DNA of 64,000 nucleotides from Archegozetes longisetosus (lineage: Eukaryota > Arthropoda > Arachnida > Sarcoptiformes > Trhypochthoniidae), in NCBI GenBank assembly GCA_018873245.2, contig JAEMBT020000009.1, forward strand, positions 1,612,001-1,676,000. Direction: 5' to 3'. Shown in pieces: positions 45,832 through 58,163 of this stretch (positions are counted from its first letter, which is position 1; each line of letters opens with the position of its first letter). Below the pieces are notes generated by a model. It was given only the letters and a program-made list of their open reading frames with translations, did no database searches and was not told the DNA's origin. The position numbers and the translations under genes are program-made.

Positions 45832-48062
45832 ATGAAAGTTTTAGCTGTATTATTTGCACTTGTTGCAACCTTTTCTCAGACATATGCTGATAAATGCAGC
45901 ACTATTAAAAACGAAGACAAGATTGATTGTCTTTCAAATGTAAAGAACTGGACTGTTGCCATGTGTCTCGCTAAAGGATGCTGTCATGCAGAAGTTCCTG
46001 GATTACCAGCTTGTTTCCTTGATCATCCTTATATTCATGAACCTAGATGCACAAGTGTGGCAGTTTCAGCTAGAAAAGATTGTGGCAACGCTCAAACTAC
46101 TGATGTAGCTTGTATTGATCGTGGTTGTTGTTGGGAAAGGGTACCAGGCGCACCTTTCTGTTATTATCCTAATCCAACCATTACCAATACTACTACTACT
46201 ACATCAAATCATCATACTGAAACTACACCAACTCCTGATGTAACTACAGGATCAACTATAGGTACCAAATATTTAACAATGAAATTTTAGTTTGTTTTAA
46301 TCCATATAATCAATGCAGATTATCAGAGGTGGAAGGGACGTGGAGCAAAAGTTGCATTCGTTGAAGTAGAAGCTGAACATGCACATCACAACGGTCATAT
46401 TATTGGTAATGATAGAACATATGGTAAATTGTCATCAGAAGCATCTGGACGTCGTGCAGTTCAACTGAATGCTGTCGGTCAATACGTTGAATTCACAATG
46501 CCTATTCGAGCAAATTCACTTGTTGTACGTTACAGTATCCCTGATAGTGCTGATGGAAAAGGATTAGATGCTACCATTGATTTGTATGTCAACAATAATA
46601 AATTGAAGGCATTGCCATTCACATCAAGGTACAGTTGGTATTATGGCAGTTATCCATTTAACAATAATCCAGGTGATTCAAATCCTCATCACTTTTATGA
46701 CCACGTAAGAACAATGTTTGACAAAGCATATCCAGAAGGAACCAAAGTTAGGCTTCAAGTTACATCAACAGAACATTCACCAACATTCACTATTGATTTA
46801 GCTGATTTTGAATTAGTTGATGCCCCTTATCCCCAGCCAGCAGGCTCACTGTCAGTTACCGATGCCCATTACGGGCTGATCCAACTGGTAAAACAGACTC
46901 TACTAAGGCATTTCAAAAAGCTGTAGACGATGGAAAAGAGCAAAAGAAAACTGTCTACATTCCCCAAGGTACATATTTGCTTTATGATCATGTCACTGTG
47001 GATCAAGTCAAAATTGTTGGTGCTGGTCCTTGGTACAGTGTATTGGGTGGTAGACATCCAAATGATAAACTTAAATCCGCTGGTATTTTTAGTAAATATG
47101 ACGCGGATGCAGGAGGCAGCAAAAATGTTATCTTGGAAAACTTTGCGATTATCGGTGACATCAGAGAAAGAGATGACAATGCCCCGGCAACTGCTATTGA
47201 AGGTACATTTAGTGACTCAGTTGTAGATAACCTTTGGCTGCAACATGTCAAATGTGGAGGGTGGTTTAATGGAAAAATGAACAATTTTACCATCAAGAAC
47301 AGTAAAATTCTTGATACCACTGCCGATGGCGTAAACTTTCACAAAGGAGTGACAAATTCAGTCGTGCAAAACACATTCGTACGTAATACTGGTGACGATG
47401 GCCTGGCTATGTGGGCGGATCAATATCCCAATGTAAACAACAAATTCATCCATAACACAGTTGGTATACCTATCCTTGCTAATAATATTGCTATATACGG
47501 AGGGAAAGACATTGAAGTGAGCGATAACTTGGTTTATGACACAGTCACTAATGGCGGAGGCATTCATGTTTCAAACCGTTTTGCAAATGTTAGGGGTGAG
47601 ACAGGTGTCAAGGGCAACTTCAAAATATATCGAAACACCTTACTCAGAGCTGGTAACTCTGATACCAACTGGCATTTTGGCATTGGGTCAATTTGGTTCA
47701 GTGGACTCAATGAAGAAGTCCATGCAAATATTCACGTGAAGGATTGCGATATAATCGATGCCTCATATTCTGCCATCTCCTATGTTGAAGGAAAAGTATA
47801 TGGAGTAGTATTTGAAAATCTATTTATTAATGGAACTGGTACATTTGTTCTGCAACTCCAAAGCACCGGCGGAGAGGCAACATTCAAAAATGTTAGAGCA
47901 ATCAACGTGCAACAAAAAGTGCCAATTTTTAATCAGTTGTGCAAGGAACCTTTCAAGATTACTGTAGAGGGATCAAAAACTGGCTGGTACACTGACAAGC
48001 CTGATTGTGGCGACTTTTCTTATATTAAAGCGGTTGTCCCGAAATGGCCCTGGAATTGGTAA
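45832..48062 (+). CDS. Secreted trefoil x2 - CBM35 - beta-helix glucanase (one frameshift)
   Basis: Exon 1 (45832-46261) encodes a signal peptide (MKVLAVLFALVATFSQTYA), two P-type trefoil domains with six Cys each (about 21-64 and 68-111; KGCCHAEVPG, RGCCWERVPG), and a Thr/Ser linker. After a 57-bp intron, exon 2 (46319-48062) encodes a CBM35-like domain (SGRRAVQLNAVGQYVEF, RYSIPDSADGKGLDA, HHFYDHVRTMF). A right-handed beta-helix follows (TADGVNFHKGVTNSVV, NTGDDGLAMWADQ, GGGIHVSNRF). The exon 2 pattern is that of actinobacterial proteins labelled mycodextranase/alpha-1,3-glucanase (GH87-like), as I recall them. One base is missing in the GGG run at 46873-46875, at the start of the helix domain; the remaining 390 codons are open. 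Full length would be about 724 residues. It is likely a digestive enzyme acting on microbial alpha-glucan. Confidence 0.85.
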
Positions 48063-48359
48063 CTCACTCGGGTTAATCTAAATTTCTTATTGAGGCCATT
48101 TTAATAGTTAATATTTTATTGAAAAAATTCTATGTTTAATAAGACGTTATATTATACAGTCAACTCAAACCAAATCTTTTTCTAGAATACCCACAATAAC
48201 TTTTGATGTTCTTGTCGGATTTGAAAAATTCTAAAAGTATCTTGTTCTCTTGAAATGCTTATTTGTAAAAATATTTAAGTATCTTAGAAAAATCAAGGTA
48301 ATTGCACAAACTCATTTCAAAATCGGTTAAGGTAGACTAAATCGGAGCGACTTCATAAA

Positions 48360-48650
48360 AATTGAGAGAGGGGTCAAATCGATAGTACTCATCAGAGCAA
48401 ATCTAAATTCGGAGTAATTTTTGAGCTATGCCCACCCTTTCAAGAGATACGCCCACTTTTGTTTAATAAATTATTAGCTGAATTCTGAGGAAGCAGAAAA
48501 TCGTAAAATTCATGTGATGGGTCAAATCGATAGTACTCGTCGAGGCAAATCGAAATCTGAAAAATTTTGAGCCATGGCTATCTGTTCAAAAGATATGCAC
48601 ACTTTTGTACAATTAACGTGTAGTTGAATTCTGAGATTTTTACAGTTCAG
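48360..48650. repeat. Two diverged tandem units of about 149 bp
   Basis: GGGTCAAATCGATAGTACTC appears at 48370 and again at 48519, followed in each unit by GCAAATC..AAAT, TGAGC.ATG, AAGA.A.GC.CACTTTTGT and TAGTTGAATTCTGAG. Confidence 0.85.
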
Positions 48651-49079
48651 CTATTCCAAGACAAAGAACGCCGTTTATTCGTTTGGTTGCGCGGAGGCAG
48701 TGTCTTTTATCACATACGCTCTCCAATCGATTTAATCCAAAAGATCACAATATACCTGGAACATGATTCCGTTACGGAACCTGGCTTTGAATAAAATGGA
48801 GTACAGTTTCCGGCGGTGTGTATGTGGCGAAGATCTTAACCTAGTCAAAATAGGGAAGTATGATGGGTGGGGATTCTAATAGGCCTCTAACGCTGAAGAA
48901 GTATAGGTAGATAATTTAAAATCTCATTTTAAATTTATTAATTACATATTAAATGGAGATAAAAACAGAATTTCTTGGTGTATACACTTATGAAATAGAT
49001 AAACTATTAAGCCATTGTAATAATCAAAAACTCGTAATATATGACATACTAGCGTTCATATCGCTTTTAACTTTTTGGT

Positions 49080-49320
49080 TTGTAGCTTCATTCTTTCTAA
49101 AATAAACTTATCCTAACCTAACCTTACATCATCATAAGATACTTTTATTCTGTTCTCCGATTCACCCAACCATTTCTCATCAATCTCCCTTAACTTACGT
49201 CTTAAAGCTTCGTTTTCAATTCCTAGATCATGTATGCACCCATCATCTTAATACCCTCAGCATATACTACTTGGTTGACGATTCATTCCTCAGCTTTTTT
49301 AGCTTGTGTTACAATAGTCT
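49080..49320 (-). pseudogene. Coding debris, coiled-coil-like, family unknown
   Basis: The minus strand reads VVYAEGIKMMGAYMI, then after a frame change LGIENEALRRKLREIDEKWL and ENRIKVSYDDV before a stop. The charge pattern is of a helical or coiled-coil protein. Stops and shifts break it. The layout (alanine/lysine-rich start, ENE..L/ENRIL box, acidic helix) is faintly like that at 49.9-50.1 kb, suggesting related sequences. I do not recognise the family. Confidence 0.35.
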
Positions 49321-49899
49321 ATTTGTTAATATAAACAATTTCTCTAATTTTGGAGATAGAATCAGTTTGTTTGGTATCAAAAATATACCACTATGCTATA
49401 CAATATTACGGTCAAATCTTTTGTTTCAATCACATCATATGATGATGTTACGTGATTTGTTGGTTAGCGTTTAATTCTTCAGCTTTTAGTGAGAAAATTT
49501 TAAGTTCCACTCATTTGTATAAGTTTAACTTTCCATAATAGAAAAAGTATATCAATTTTAATACAAGTACAGATAAAATACCAAGTAATATATAAACCTA
49601 AACCGGATATTTTATTAATAACTTAATGTGACAATGTCATTGAAAGAGATATGCTTTCCTTCCTATGTTCTAAATTTTTTTTAAATTAAAGATAAAATAT
49701 ACTAAGATTATACCAATTACAATTTAAACACAAATTAAAATATAAATTCAATACCATAATTTATTTTCAGAACAAAGTGATTTAACTTTTTCATCAGCAT
49801 TGTTTATTAATTGTTCAGTTATCATTATTTATAAGATAAAGAAGGTGTGTCCAATAATCGACGCTTAGCTCTTTATTATTGTTTCTAATTACAAGATTT

Positions 49900-50594
49900 T
49901 TTTAGCAAAGTCTGGATCTTTTTTTCATCATAATGATTAACATCTTCAAGCTATTTCTCTAAAACGTTTATTGTTATCCTTTAATTCAATTTCATCATCC
50001 ATTCCTTCAATTGTATCAACAGCTGCTACACCTAATTCTTTTAAAATTCTATTTTCTGTATAAACGAAGTCTAGAAAAAATCAATGATTCTTTATATAAT
50101 TGATTAGCAGCTTGAGCTTTGGATGCAACGAAACAAAAAATTTAATGATATAAAAAATCAAAGTTTCTTAATTCTTTTTTAACTTAGCAACATTCTTTTT
50201 ATTTAATTCAATAAGTTCTTTGAAATAATTAAAATGGTTTTAATTAAAATTAATGATATTTATTTATAATTCTATCTATTGGATGAGATTTTTCATTTAA
50301 TGGTTTTACATTATTATTTCTTAGACAAATTTTAGAATCTTTGTTTCCATTAAGCGAAGTCAATTGTTTAATACCATGAGTTTCGCTTACTGTCGACAAC
50401 TTCGTTTGAGTTACATTTATCTTTTCAGGAGCAATTTCATTTAATGGTTTAACTCCATAAAAATTTGTATCATTATAAAATTTTAAAAATATCTCATCTT
50501 CTTTCAAATGTTTTAATTTTATATCAACACCATTTATTAGATATTTTCTATAATCATGTGATAACATATTTTCATATTTCTTTCCATCAAACAT
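49900..50594 (-). pseudogene. Degenerate multi-frame coding block, family unknown
   Basis: Minus strand, high to low coordinates. A 114-residue open frame at 50594-50250 begins MFDGKKYENMLSHDYRKYLI and contains GVDIKLKHLKEDEIFLKFYN. Next is HFNYFKELIELNKKNVAKLK near 50.2 kb, then VASKAQAANQLYKESLIF. This passes into TENRILKELGVAAVDTIEGM with acidic continuation to 49946, and a last shifted piece DPDFAKKIL. Frames change several times, mostly at A/T runs. Low-GC codons and lysine/asparagine-rich composition recall AT-rich DNA-virus or Polinton-type genes, but no hallmark domain is visible. Function unknown. Confidence 0.4.
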
Positions 50595-50737
50595 TAAAAA
50601 TTTTCTCTAATATAATTTAATGTAACTTGTGTATAATTATCTATTTTTCTTTTAGATGATATTATGAAATTATTATTTATATCTTTATGGATAAAACATC
50701 TTATTGTTGTGTTTTCATTTTTTAAATTAAGAAATTA

Positions 50738-50935
50738 TCATATTATCCTATTATCTATTATACTACTAAACTATTATCCTAATATCCATTATATATTATC
50801 GATTATCTATTATCTATTAACATAATATAATCATTTAAAACTATTTATTTCTTACTACTATCGATTATTGATTATCTATTATCCTATTCTCATTATCCTA
50901 TTAAACTATTATCTATTATTTTTTCTATAATAAAT
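50738..50935. repeat. TATTATCTA-rich low-complexity tract
   Basis: Irregular repetition of TATTATC, CTATTATCTA and CCTATTA words over about 200 bp directly upstream (in coding sense) of the unknown degenerate block. Confidence 0.8.
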
Positions 50936-50937
50936 GA

Positions 50938-51250
50938 CGATAAGTTTTAAGTTGAAAAGTATTACGAAAGTTGCTTTGAATAACTCGAGTGCAAGTAAAC
51001 TGCATGCAATTCATTAATCATATTTAATAGTAATAAACTCAAATAGCATTTCATTTGAGATAAGCTTTGATTTTTCAAATCTAAATATAAAGAGATATTT
51101 TGAAGATTTATACTCTGTATCAACAACTAATGTTTGTTTTGATCGATTTGATAGAAAAATGCAATCATTGCTTGTTCTTATCAAAACCTACCTATAATTA
51201 CATAACTTGGCCAAAAAAAGTGCTTGAAGTTATATTTCTAGTTCTGAAAC
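50938..51250 (+). repeat. Dispersed repeat A, first copy
   Basis: Diverged direct copy of 57122-57440; shared words include AGTATTACGAAAGTT, TTTGAATAACTC and TTAATAGTAATAAACTCAAA. The open frame 51100-51321 falls inside and is not taken as a gene. Confidence 0.8.
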
Positions 51251-53105
51251 ACATAATTAAAGCACTGTCCAATCATCACAGTAAGACCGATCTTATCAAA
51301 GCTTCTATAGTTAGTAACTAGTTAGTGACAGTAAACAAAGAAGACATATTAAACTAATATGACAATAGTTTTCTACGAGTACATTTTATAAAATTTAATT
51401 TCTACGGCTTTCATTTTAACTTCCAGTGATTTTTGCTGCCAAAAATGTCTAAGAGAAACAGAAAGAAACAAATGATATCGAGAACAAACTTATAAATCTA
51501 ATGACGAAACTTTTGGCCTCACAGAATAGCCTAACCCTCAGAGTGAGTCAACAAAATAGAAGTATTTGTCAAAATAAGGCAATTAAAGGCAAGGGATAGT
51601 CATATCAGCATTGTTCAAAATTTTATTTGTTATGTTCTAGGCACAAGACATCAAAAACTTTATAAAAGTTTTGAAAATCTATATAAATCTTCAATATATT
51701 GCTCAGTCTCAGGTATCGCGATATTGATAACGAATACAATACAGTAATGCGTATGAAATTTGAAAATTTTGATTAACATTGCTCTAGAGTTAATTAGATT
51801 TTGTTTTGAGGTTCAATCTATTTGAATGATTGTCCGAGAGCACCTGGAATTCCAATCATACTTATGATTAACAGTTTGGTCAATTTAGTGCTTGTATTAT
51901 CGAAAGTGTTAAGAGAAATATCGGCAATATGGTTACCAAGCGTCCAGATTTGAACTGAATAGACATTTATACTAAAAGTGCTTTGCCTGATTAATTAATT
52001 AGTGTATATTGATTCTAAGCTAACGTATTTTAATCTATCGGAATTGCTTGTCTTTAATTTCTTGTTCAAAGCTTTACAATCGCACTAAAAATAACTCAAG
52101 TTACTCAATGCTGCAAAATTACAGAAGAAATGTAATTAATTTCTCACTTGAAATATTGTAGCTTTTATATTCATTAGGTACAGTAAATAAATGTTAAAAC
52201 ATTAAGAAAATCTTAAAGGTGACCCTTCAATATTTTTTGTTCAGATTTGAGCTCTATAAGACTTGGTCACCCTAATTTGTAATAAGCCAGACATCAATTC
52301 AAAGTTTCAGCACATGATAACTACTCTGAAAATTGCATCAACTGTCGGTTTCTTTGTCTGCAAGTCATCAAACGATGTAAAAATTTTGATTTATGATAAA
52401 TTTAAAAGCTTTTTGAGGATGAAGGCATTAGTCGAAGAGTAATCTTTGTTCTCGACAAATATCCATAAAGAGTTCAACTAAAATACGATTATTCCTCATG
52501 ACAAATAACAAAATCAATAGTAATATAATTCTTGATTCATCATAAACCACTTGTGAAAATATTTTTCAAACTAATGATTCATTGATAAGATCCTTTCCCC
52601 GAAAAGTTTAATTCTTTCAATTGTAAGTTGAATGACAGATATTTTACACTTTACACAAACTTTATTTTGTGAAACAAATGATAAAAGTTTTACTCAAAAC
52701 AGAAATCTTTACAAGAATTCATTTTCAATTAATAGTTTTATTACAATTAAAAATCCATATTTAGGTTTTACGATTTCAATGACTTTTACTCATTCAATTT
52801 TCCCTTTTGGTTAGATTTAATTGCCTTTTGATTGGATTTCTTAAACATTTCATGCAATAAATGTTGACTATGATGAAGAGTTTTCAATGTCTATCAGCTA
52901 AGGAATGTGTGACTCCCGATTTTTCCCCATTAAGAGTTACTACCTATTAAACAGAGCCAATCATAAAAGACTACGAAATTTATCAATTTCATTAAAGGGG
53001 AAAAATTTGGGGGCTCGCGTCCTTCTTGAACGATAGATACTGTAGAGGTAAGCGTTAATAATAGGTTGATTGTAATGACTAAATTTAAGTTTTTTCTTAA
53101 ACTGA
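51251..53105. other. No recognised feature
   Basis: AT-rich sequence; the short frames at 52632-52814 and 52961-53197 have no family or splice support. Confidence 0.4.
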
Positions 53106-53754
53106 CTAGGGGACCTTTTATAGTGAGGAAATCGAATCAATATGATTTTAACGCTAATTAGAACCTTATCTCTAGTATATTGAAATTTTCGACTCAAATT
53201 TTGCTTATGAAAGCTTTAACCCGACGAAAATTTGTCACAAAAATTGAGATATTACTATCAATATTAAGCGTTTAAAGCTTCTTAAACTTTAAAGGCACTT
53301 CACTGTAAAGCTTGAACACTTAAAAACATATCAATACAAAAAACATCAGTTTTGTAAATTTTTCAGTTTATTAATTACAATTTGCACTCCAACTTACATG
53401 ATAGTAGATATAGAAATGATTTAAACATAAATTTTTCCTACAGTGTGAGCATTTTATAAAAATTAATATTATAATTATTAATATCATAACCGAATTTATT
53501 TCAATTATTGGAGACGTTATAGATATTAGTGTTAATAAAAAAGTTTTGGCTTTACAGTGAAGTGCTTTTAGAGTTTAAGAAGCTTTAAATGCTTAGTATT
53601 GATAGTAATATCTCAATTTTTGTGACAAATTTTCGTTGGGTTAAAGTTTTCATAAGCAAAATTTGACTCGAAAGTTTCAATATACTAGAGATAAGGTTCA
53701 AATTAGCGTTAAAATCATATTGATTCGATTTCCTCACTATAAAAGGTCCCCTAG
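53106..53754. repeat. Long-armed MITE, 649 bp
   Basis: Arms of about 210 bp (53106-53318 and 53545-53754) are inverse copies starting CTAGGGGACCTTTTATAG and differing by scattered substitutions. The core of about 225 bp is AT-rich and non-coding. TGA flanks both ends and may be a 3-bp target duplication, which would fit a PIF/Harbinger-type origin. Confidence 0.88.
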
Positions 53755-54435
53755 TGAGTCTAGAGCAGTGCGATTTTCACGCGATAAATTACTTGCACTC
53801 TTGTCCACAACACTAAGACATCGCATTTAAACATATCCAATTGAAACTTTAAGGCCACCTAAAAGCTAATTTACATAAGTTTTTATTTTAATGTTATCAT
53901 TGTATTAAAACTATTTTTGTTGGTTGGTTATATCAAAATCGCCACAAAAGCTGGAATAAGTTCAAATCCTTTTCACGAGACGTGTGACGTCTCCTGAAGA
54001 AAAATTTCAACTGATGCTTTTATCCACAGCATGAGCGATGATCGAATGATGACAATCATCGTAGATTGCAAGCAATGTATTTTACTGCTCTGGACTCAGC
54101 TTTAGACTTTTCTATAAGCCTTTTAAATTTAGATGCTTTTAAATACTGAAATTTTCCAAAGGTTACTCTTCGGTTGATGCCTTCACATGTTTTAATGTAA
54201 ACGTTTTGTTGTTTTAATCTCAGATGTGAAACTTAGATTCAAGAAAATATATGATTTATAACTAGAAGCTATAGTAAATTAGTGATAAACTATAAAACAA
54301 TAAATTAAGTGAATCGAAGTGGATAAGAATTACCACTTTATCTTTGAATGTATGGATAGTTGACTATATTGAATAACAAAACTAGTTGAATGTAAAGACT
54401 GTGTATTTAATAAATTATATTAATAAAGCAGATCT
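53755..54435. other. No recognised feature
   Basis: Nothing supportable between the MITE and dispersed repeat B. Confidence 0.4.
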
Positions 54436-54775
54436 TTACGAGTTCTTTTTATTTAACCTAATTTTTATTTCTAGATTTGTGGTATCAATTCTAAATAGTG
54501 CTAATCAGTCGTCAGAATATTAACTTTATTTACTAATTGGTAATTTAGAAATGAAAGACGTCGTCCAAAAATTAATTTTAAAACTATGTAAAATAAATAT
54601 ACTGGAAAATACGCTATTTAAACGTAAAGTGTTTCACAATTTCTCATTAATTTAGTTTGTCAATTTATACAGTCTTTTTCCTCGTTTTAAAGGTCAAATT
54701 GATCACATGAAATATAGATAAAATTATGCTGAATATTGAATTTTATTAATTTTTACCTTAATCTGTTATTGACTA
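54436..54775 (+). repeat. Dispersed repeat B, first copy
   Basis: Direct copy of 56502-56860: both contain GAAAGACGTCG-CCAAAAATTA, AATATACTGGAAAATACGC and TTTAAACGTAAAGTGTTTCA. The copies differ mainly by short gaps near the start. Confidence 0.9.
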
Positions 54776-56501
54776 AAATGATGTGTGCAGATAACTCAAA
54801 ATAAAAATACAGTATTAACAAGACTTTATACTTATTAAGCTTAAATACGTTTAGAAAGCAATCGATTAATTTATTGGACTTCACTATTCATAGCATTAGT
54901 ATAATATATAGTCATTTATTCTTCATGCGAAAGAGTCGTAATTATTATGTAAATATTATGGTAAACCATGTAATTAAATTTTTTGAAATATTTCTACTAG
55001 TAAATTAATTTTTATATAAAGAGTAGTACTTAAGGTTATTGAATATCTTACTGCAGATATAGATTTGCATGAAATTTACTCAGATTTTGACATTTTGATC
55101 AAAAATATAGGAATTCTTTTAAGAAGCAGATAAAAAACTTTTAAAGCTATTTTCAGTTCACAACTATCATTATTTGACTATTCACACTCCAGTATCAGTT
55201 TACTTTGTAAATGATAAAGAAAGCGAAATATTTAGTTTCGCCGATTTGGGACATTATGAGGGAAGAAGTGATATCAGAATACTCATAAATAGGATTTCTG
55301 TAGCTCAGATTTTTAATTATCTGTTTGTGTTGAGTTATTACAAATCTAATAGCAATCAATAGCTTTTCAGTACGAATGAAATTTATAAGAAATAACAGTT
55401 GTTCGACAGATAATGCTTGAGATTAAGCTTTCAAAAGTTCTGTTGAGTTTTGTGATATTTTTATTCTCATGTTTCCTGCAATAATTTATATACTTTATTT
55501 TTTTCTCAATTTCTATTGATTTACCGAAGTATTAGTCGTTTCAGTTATCAGTTATTTTACTTTCGCTTTTCATCTTACTTTTCACCTATTTGTTTTATTT
55601 ATTTTGTCATAAATATTATTTCAAACAAATTGACTTTCATTTCCGAATTGTCATAAAACTTAGAAATATTTATCGGTCAAAAAATTTATTCATAAATATG
55701 TGATTATAAATGTTTAATTTTGCTCGAGGAGCTAAAAATTTCTTAAAACCTAATTTTCTCTTCTGTTGTTCAATCGTTTTCTATACTATATTTGGCATAT
55801 CCATATACAAATGTAAGTTTGAAATTTTCAACTTTTTAAGCCGACTTTAGTAGCGCGTCGGAAGCGTACTCTTCATCAAGAAAGAAGCCTCTCGTAGACA
55901 AGAGCGAGTGACGTCGTAAAGACCACTCGTGGAGCCCCCAAAAACAGGTAAGCGGAGCAAGCCTCCTCTTTTTATTATACAGCGCGCGCCAACCCTTACT
56001 ATTAACTGTGATTGTAGTTGTGAAATTGGTGGCCAGAAGTATATTAAGATCAGACACGATGTTCAAATGAATTCTCATTCCAAGAAGTTGACAGATGTCT
56101 CTTATAATAATGATTGCGATCAGGTTTGAAAATTAACGATAGACTTTGAGACTTCTTTTAAAGTAGATTAACTCTTGATTTTAAACAAATCAATTTTAAA
56201 AATTGATCTGATAATTCCATAGTAAGATTATTTGGTAAAGTTTTTGAAGCACAGAAACTATTCATGAGTATTAAGTTCTCAAATTTGAAACTTTAAAAGT
56301 GTTTATCTTATGAAAATATTAATCTTATCAAGATTTGCGTTGAGTTTTTAAATGTTATTGAAATTTGATAAAACTTCATAATTCTTACTATGAGTGACTT
56401 AAATAGATTTTAAAATATATTTAATTAAACGGCATGACCTGGGTATAAAAGAACAAAGCGAATATAACCAAATCATATCTTTATACCAAACACACTATAA
56501 G
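54776..56501. other. Intergenic; GC-richer patch at 55.85-55.99 kb
   Basis: The patch 55845-55990 is rich in CG-containing words (AGCGCGTCGG, GACGTCG, GCGCGCGCC) and contrasts with its surroundings. The overlapping frames at 55836-56078 (-) and 55929-56129 (+) lack a family. GCCAGAAGTATATTAA at 56033 recurs at the end of the window (63978), so the patch may belong to a dispersed repeat. Confidence 0.35.
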
Positions 56502-56860
56502 CTCTTTTTATTTAACTTAATTTTAAGTAGATCTTTATTTCTAGATTTGCGATATCAGTTCTAAATACTACTGAAATTATCAACTAACGATCAGCCGTCA
56601 GAGTATTAATGTTATTTACTGATTGATAATTTAGAGGTGAAAGACGTCGCCCAAAAATTAATTTTAAAACTATGTAAAATAAATATACTGGAAAATACGC
56701 CATTTAAACGTAAAGTGTTTCACAATTTCTCATTAATTTAGTTTGTCAATTTATACAGTCTTTTTCCTCGTTTTAAAGGTTAAAATGTTGACATGGAATA
56801 TAGATAAAATTATACTGAATATTGAATTTTAGAAATTTTTACATTAATCTGTTATTGACT
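56502..56860 (+). repeat. Dispersed repeat B, second copy
   Basis: Second copy of the repeat at 54436, about 2.07 kb away in the same orientation, here followed 260 bp later by repeat A. Confidence 0.9.
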
Positions 56861-57121
56861 TAAATGATGTGTGCTTTTACATAGTATGAAAAAGCTCAAA
56901 GCAATTGTTTTGCTATACTTATTAGATAAAGTTATGATTGAATCGAGTATTGTATCAACGATTGAATATCAACTATTTTTGATAATCTGATTAATGACAA
57001 AACATTTATAACTGTAATGAAAACACATTTTCATGAAAATAGAATATCAAATTTCTATGTTTTCGGATAATCATAGTGATATTAACTTATTTTTCGATAT
57101 TACTGAGATACTGATCGACTT

Positions 57122-57440
57122 GAAAACAAGTTTTAAGATAAAAAGTATTACGAAAGTTTCTTTGAATAACTCTAGTACAGGCAAACATTACTTAACTCAT
57201 TAATCATATTTAATAGTAATAAACTCAAATAGTATTTCATTTGAGAAAAATGCTTTTAGATTTCAAATCTAAATATAAAGAAATAAAATCTTTATTTTGA
57301 GATTTATGCTCTATATAACAATAGTTAGTGCTTTTATTGAACTAATAGAAAAATGCCATCATTGTTTGTTCATATCTAAACTTATCTATAGTTACATAAT
57401 TTGATCAATAAACAAGCGCTTGAAGTTATATCTCCATTCC
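57122..57440 (+). repeat. Dispersed repeat A, second copy
   Basis: Second copy of 50938-51250. B then A in this order suggests one repeat of about 950 bp; the first A and B copies are separate fragments. Confidence 0.8.
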
Positions 57441-58163
57441 TGAAAAAAAAATATTTATATTATAGACTCAAAGTTAATGATGCTAATTGAGTTTTTAAAA
57501 TTTATACTTCGTCTACAATATTTAGTTATACTTAAAGCGTAAATTCAAAGATAAGTTGACTGATTTTGAAATATCACCTTCAAATTCAAAATTCAACGCT
57601 GGAATATGCACAAAATCTCACTAATTATTGTTACTCTATCTTTACAGTTTTATTTTTCAAGTAATCGCGAAAGGCAATTATTGAATTATTTATAAGTCTC
57701 TAATTAAAATAGTACTTTGAAGATTATAGTGTATTCCAACGTAAAATTTGAATTTAAAGGTGAAATTTCAATAACAGTCATCTTATTTTTGGATTTAACC
57801 CTTAAGCATAATTTAATCATTATAGATGAATATTAATCTTTAAAATGTGTTGGCGTCATTAAATAACTTTGAGGCTATAGCATAGATTTCGGTTTTTGAT
57901 TGGAGATGAAGCTATTAAGAAATGTTATCGAGGAAGTGGTTTCAGAGGTTTAACGCAAAATAGTTTGTATCGTCAAATTCAGATTAAATAAAGTACTGAG
58001 TGTTTCATACGTTTGCTGAGTGAAGATTTACCTGTACTATAAGGAACTAGGAAATTCGCAAGACAGATCTTGATCTCTACATAAAATTGTAAGCATTGAA
58101 AATTTAGAAAGTTTTTTATTTCTCTATTTGGTAAATCTCATTTGGGTCAAGTTTTGATATACA
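57441..58163. other. No recognised feature
   Basis: AT-rich sequence leading to the Tc1-like element. Confidence 0.4.

Noticed and set aside
46930..47226. Alternative-frame open reading frame in the glucanase gene
   Set aside because: Overlaps the beta-helix frame, which has clear homology-like motifs; the alternative has none.
55174..55362. 62-codon frame with FSFADLGHYEGRSDIRIL
   Set aside because: Reads plausibly but starts at TTG, has no family, no splice partner and no neighbouring exon.
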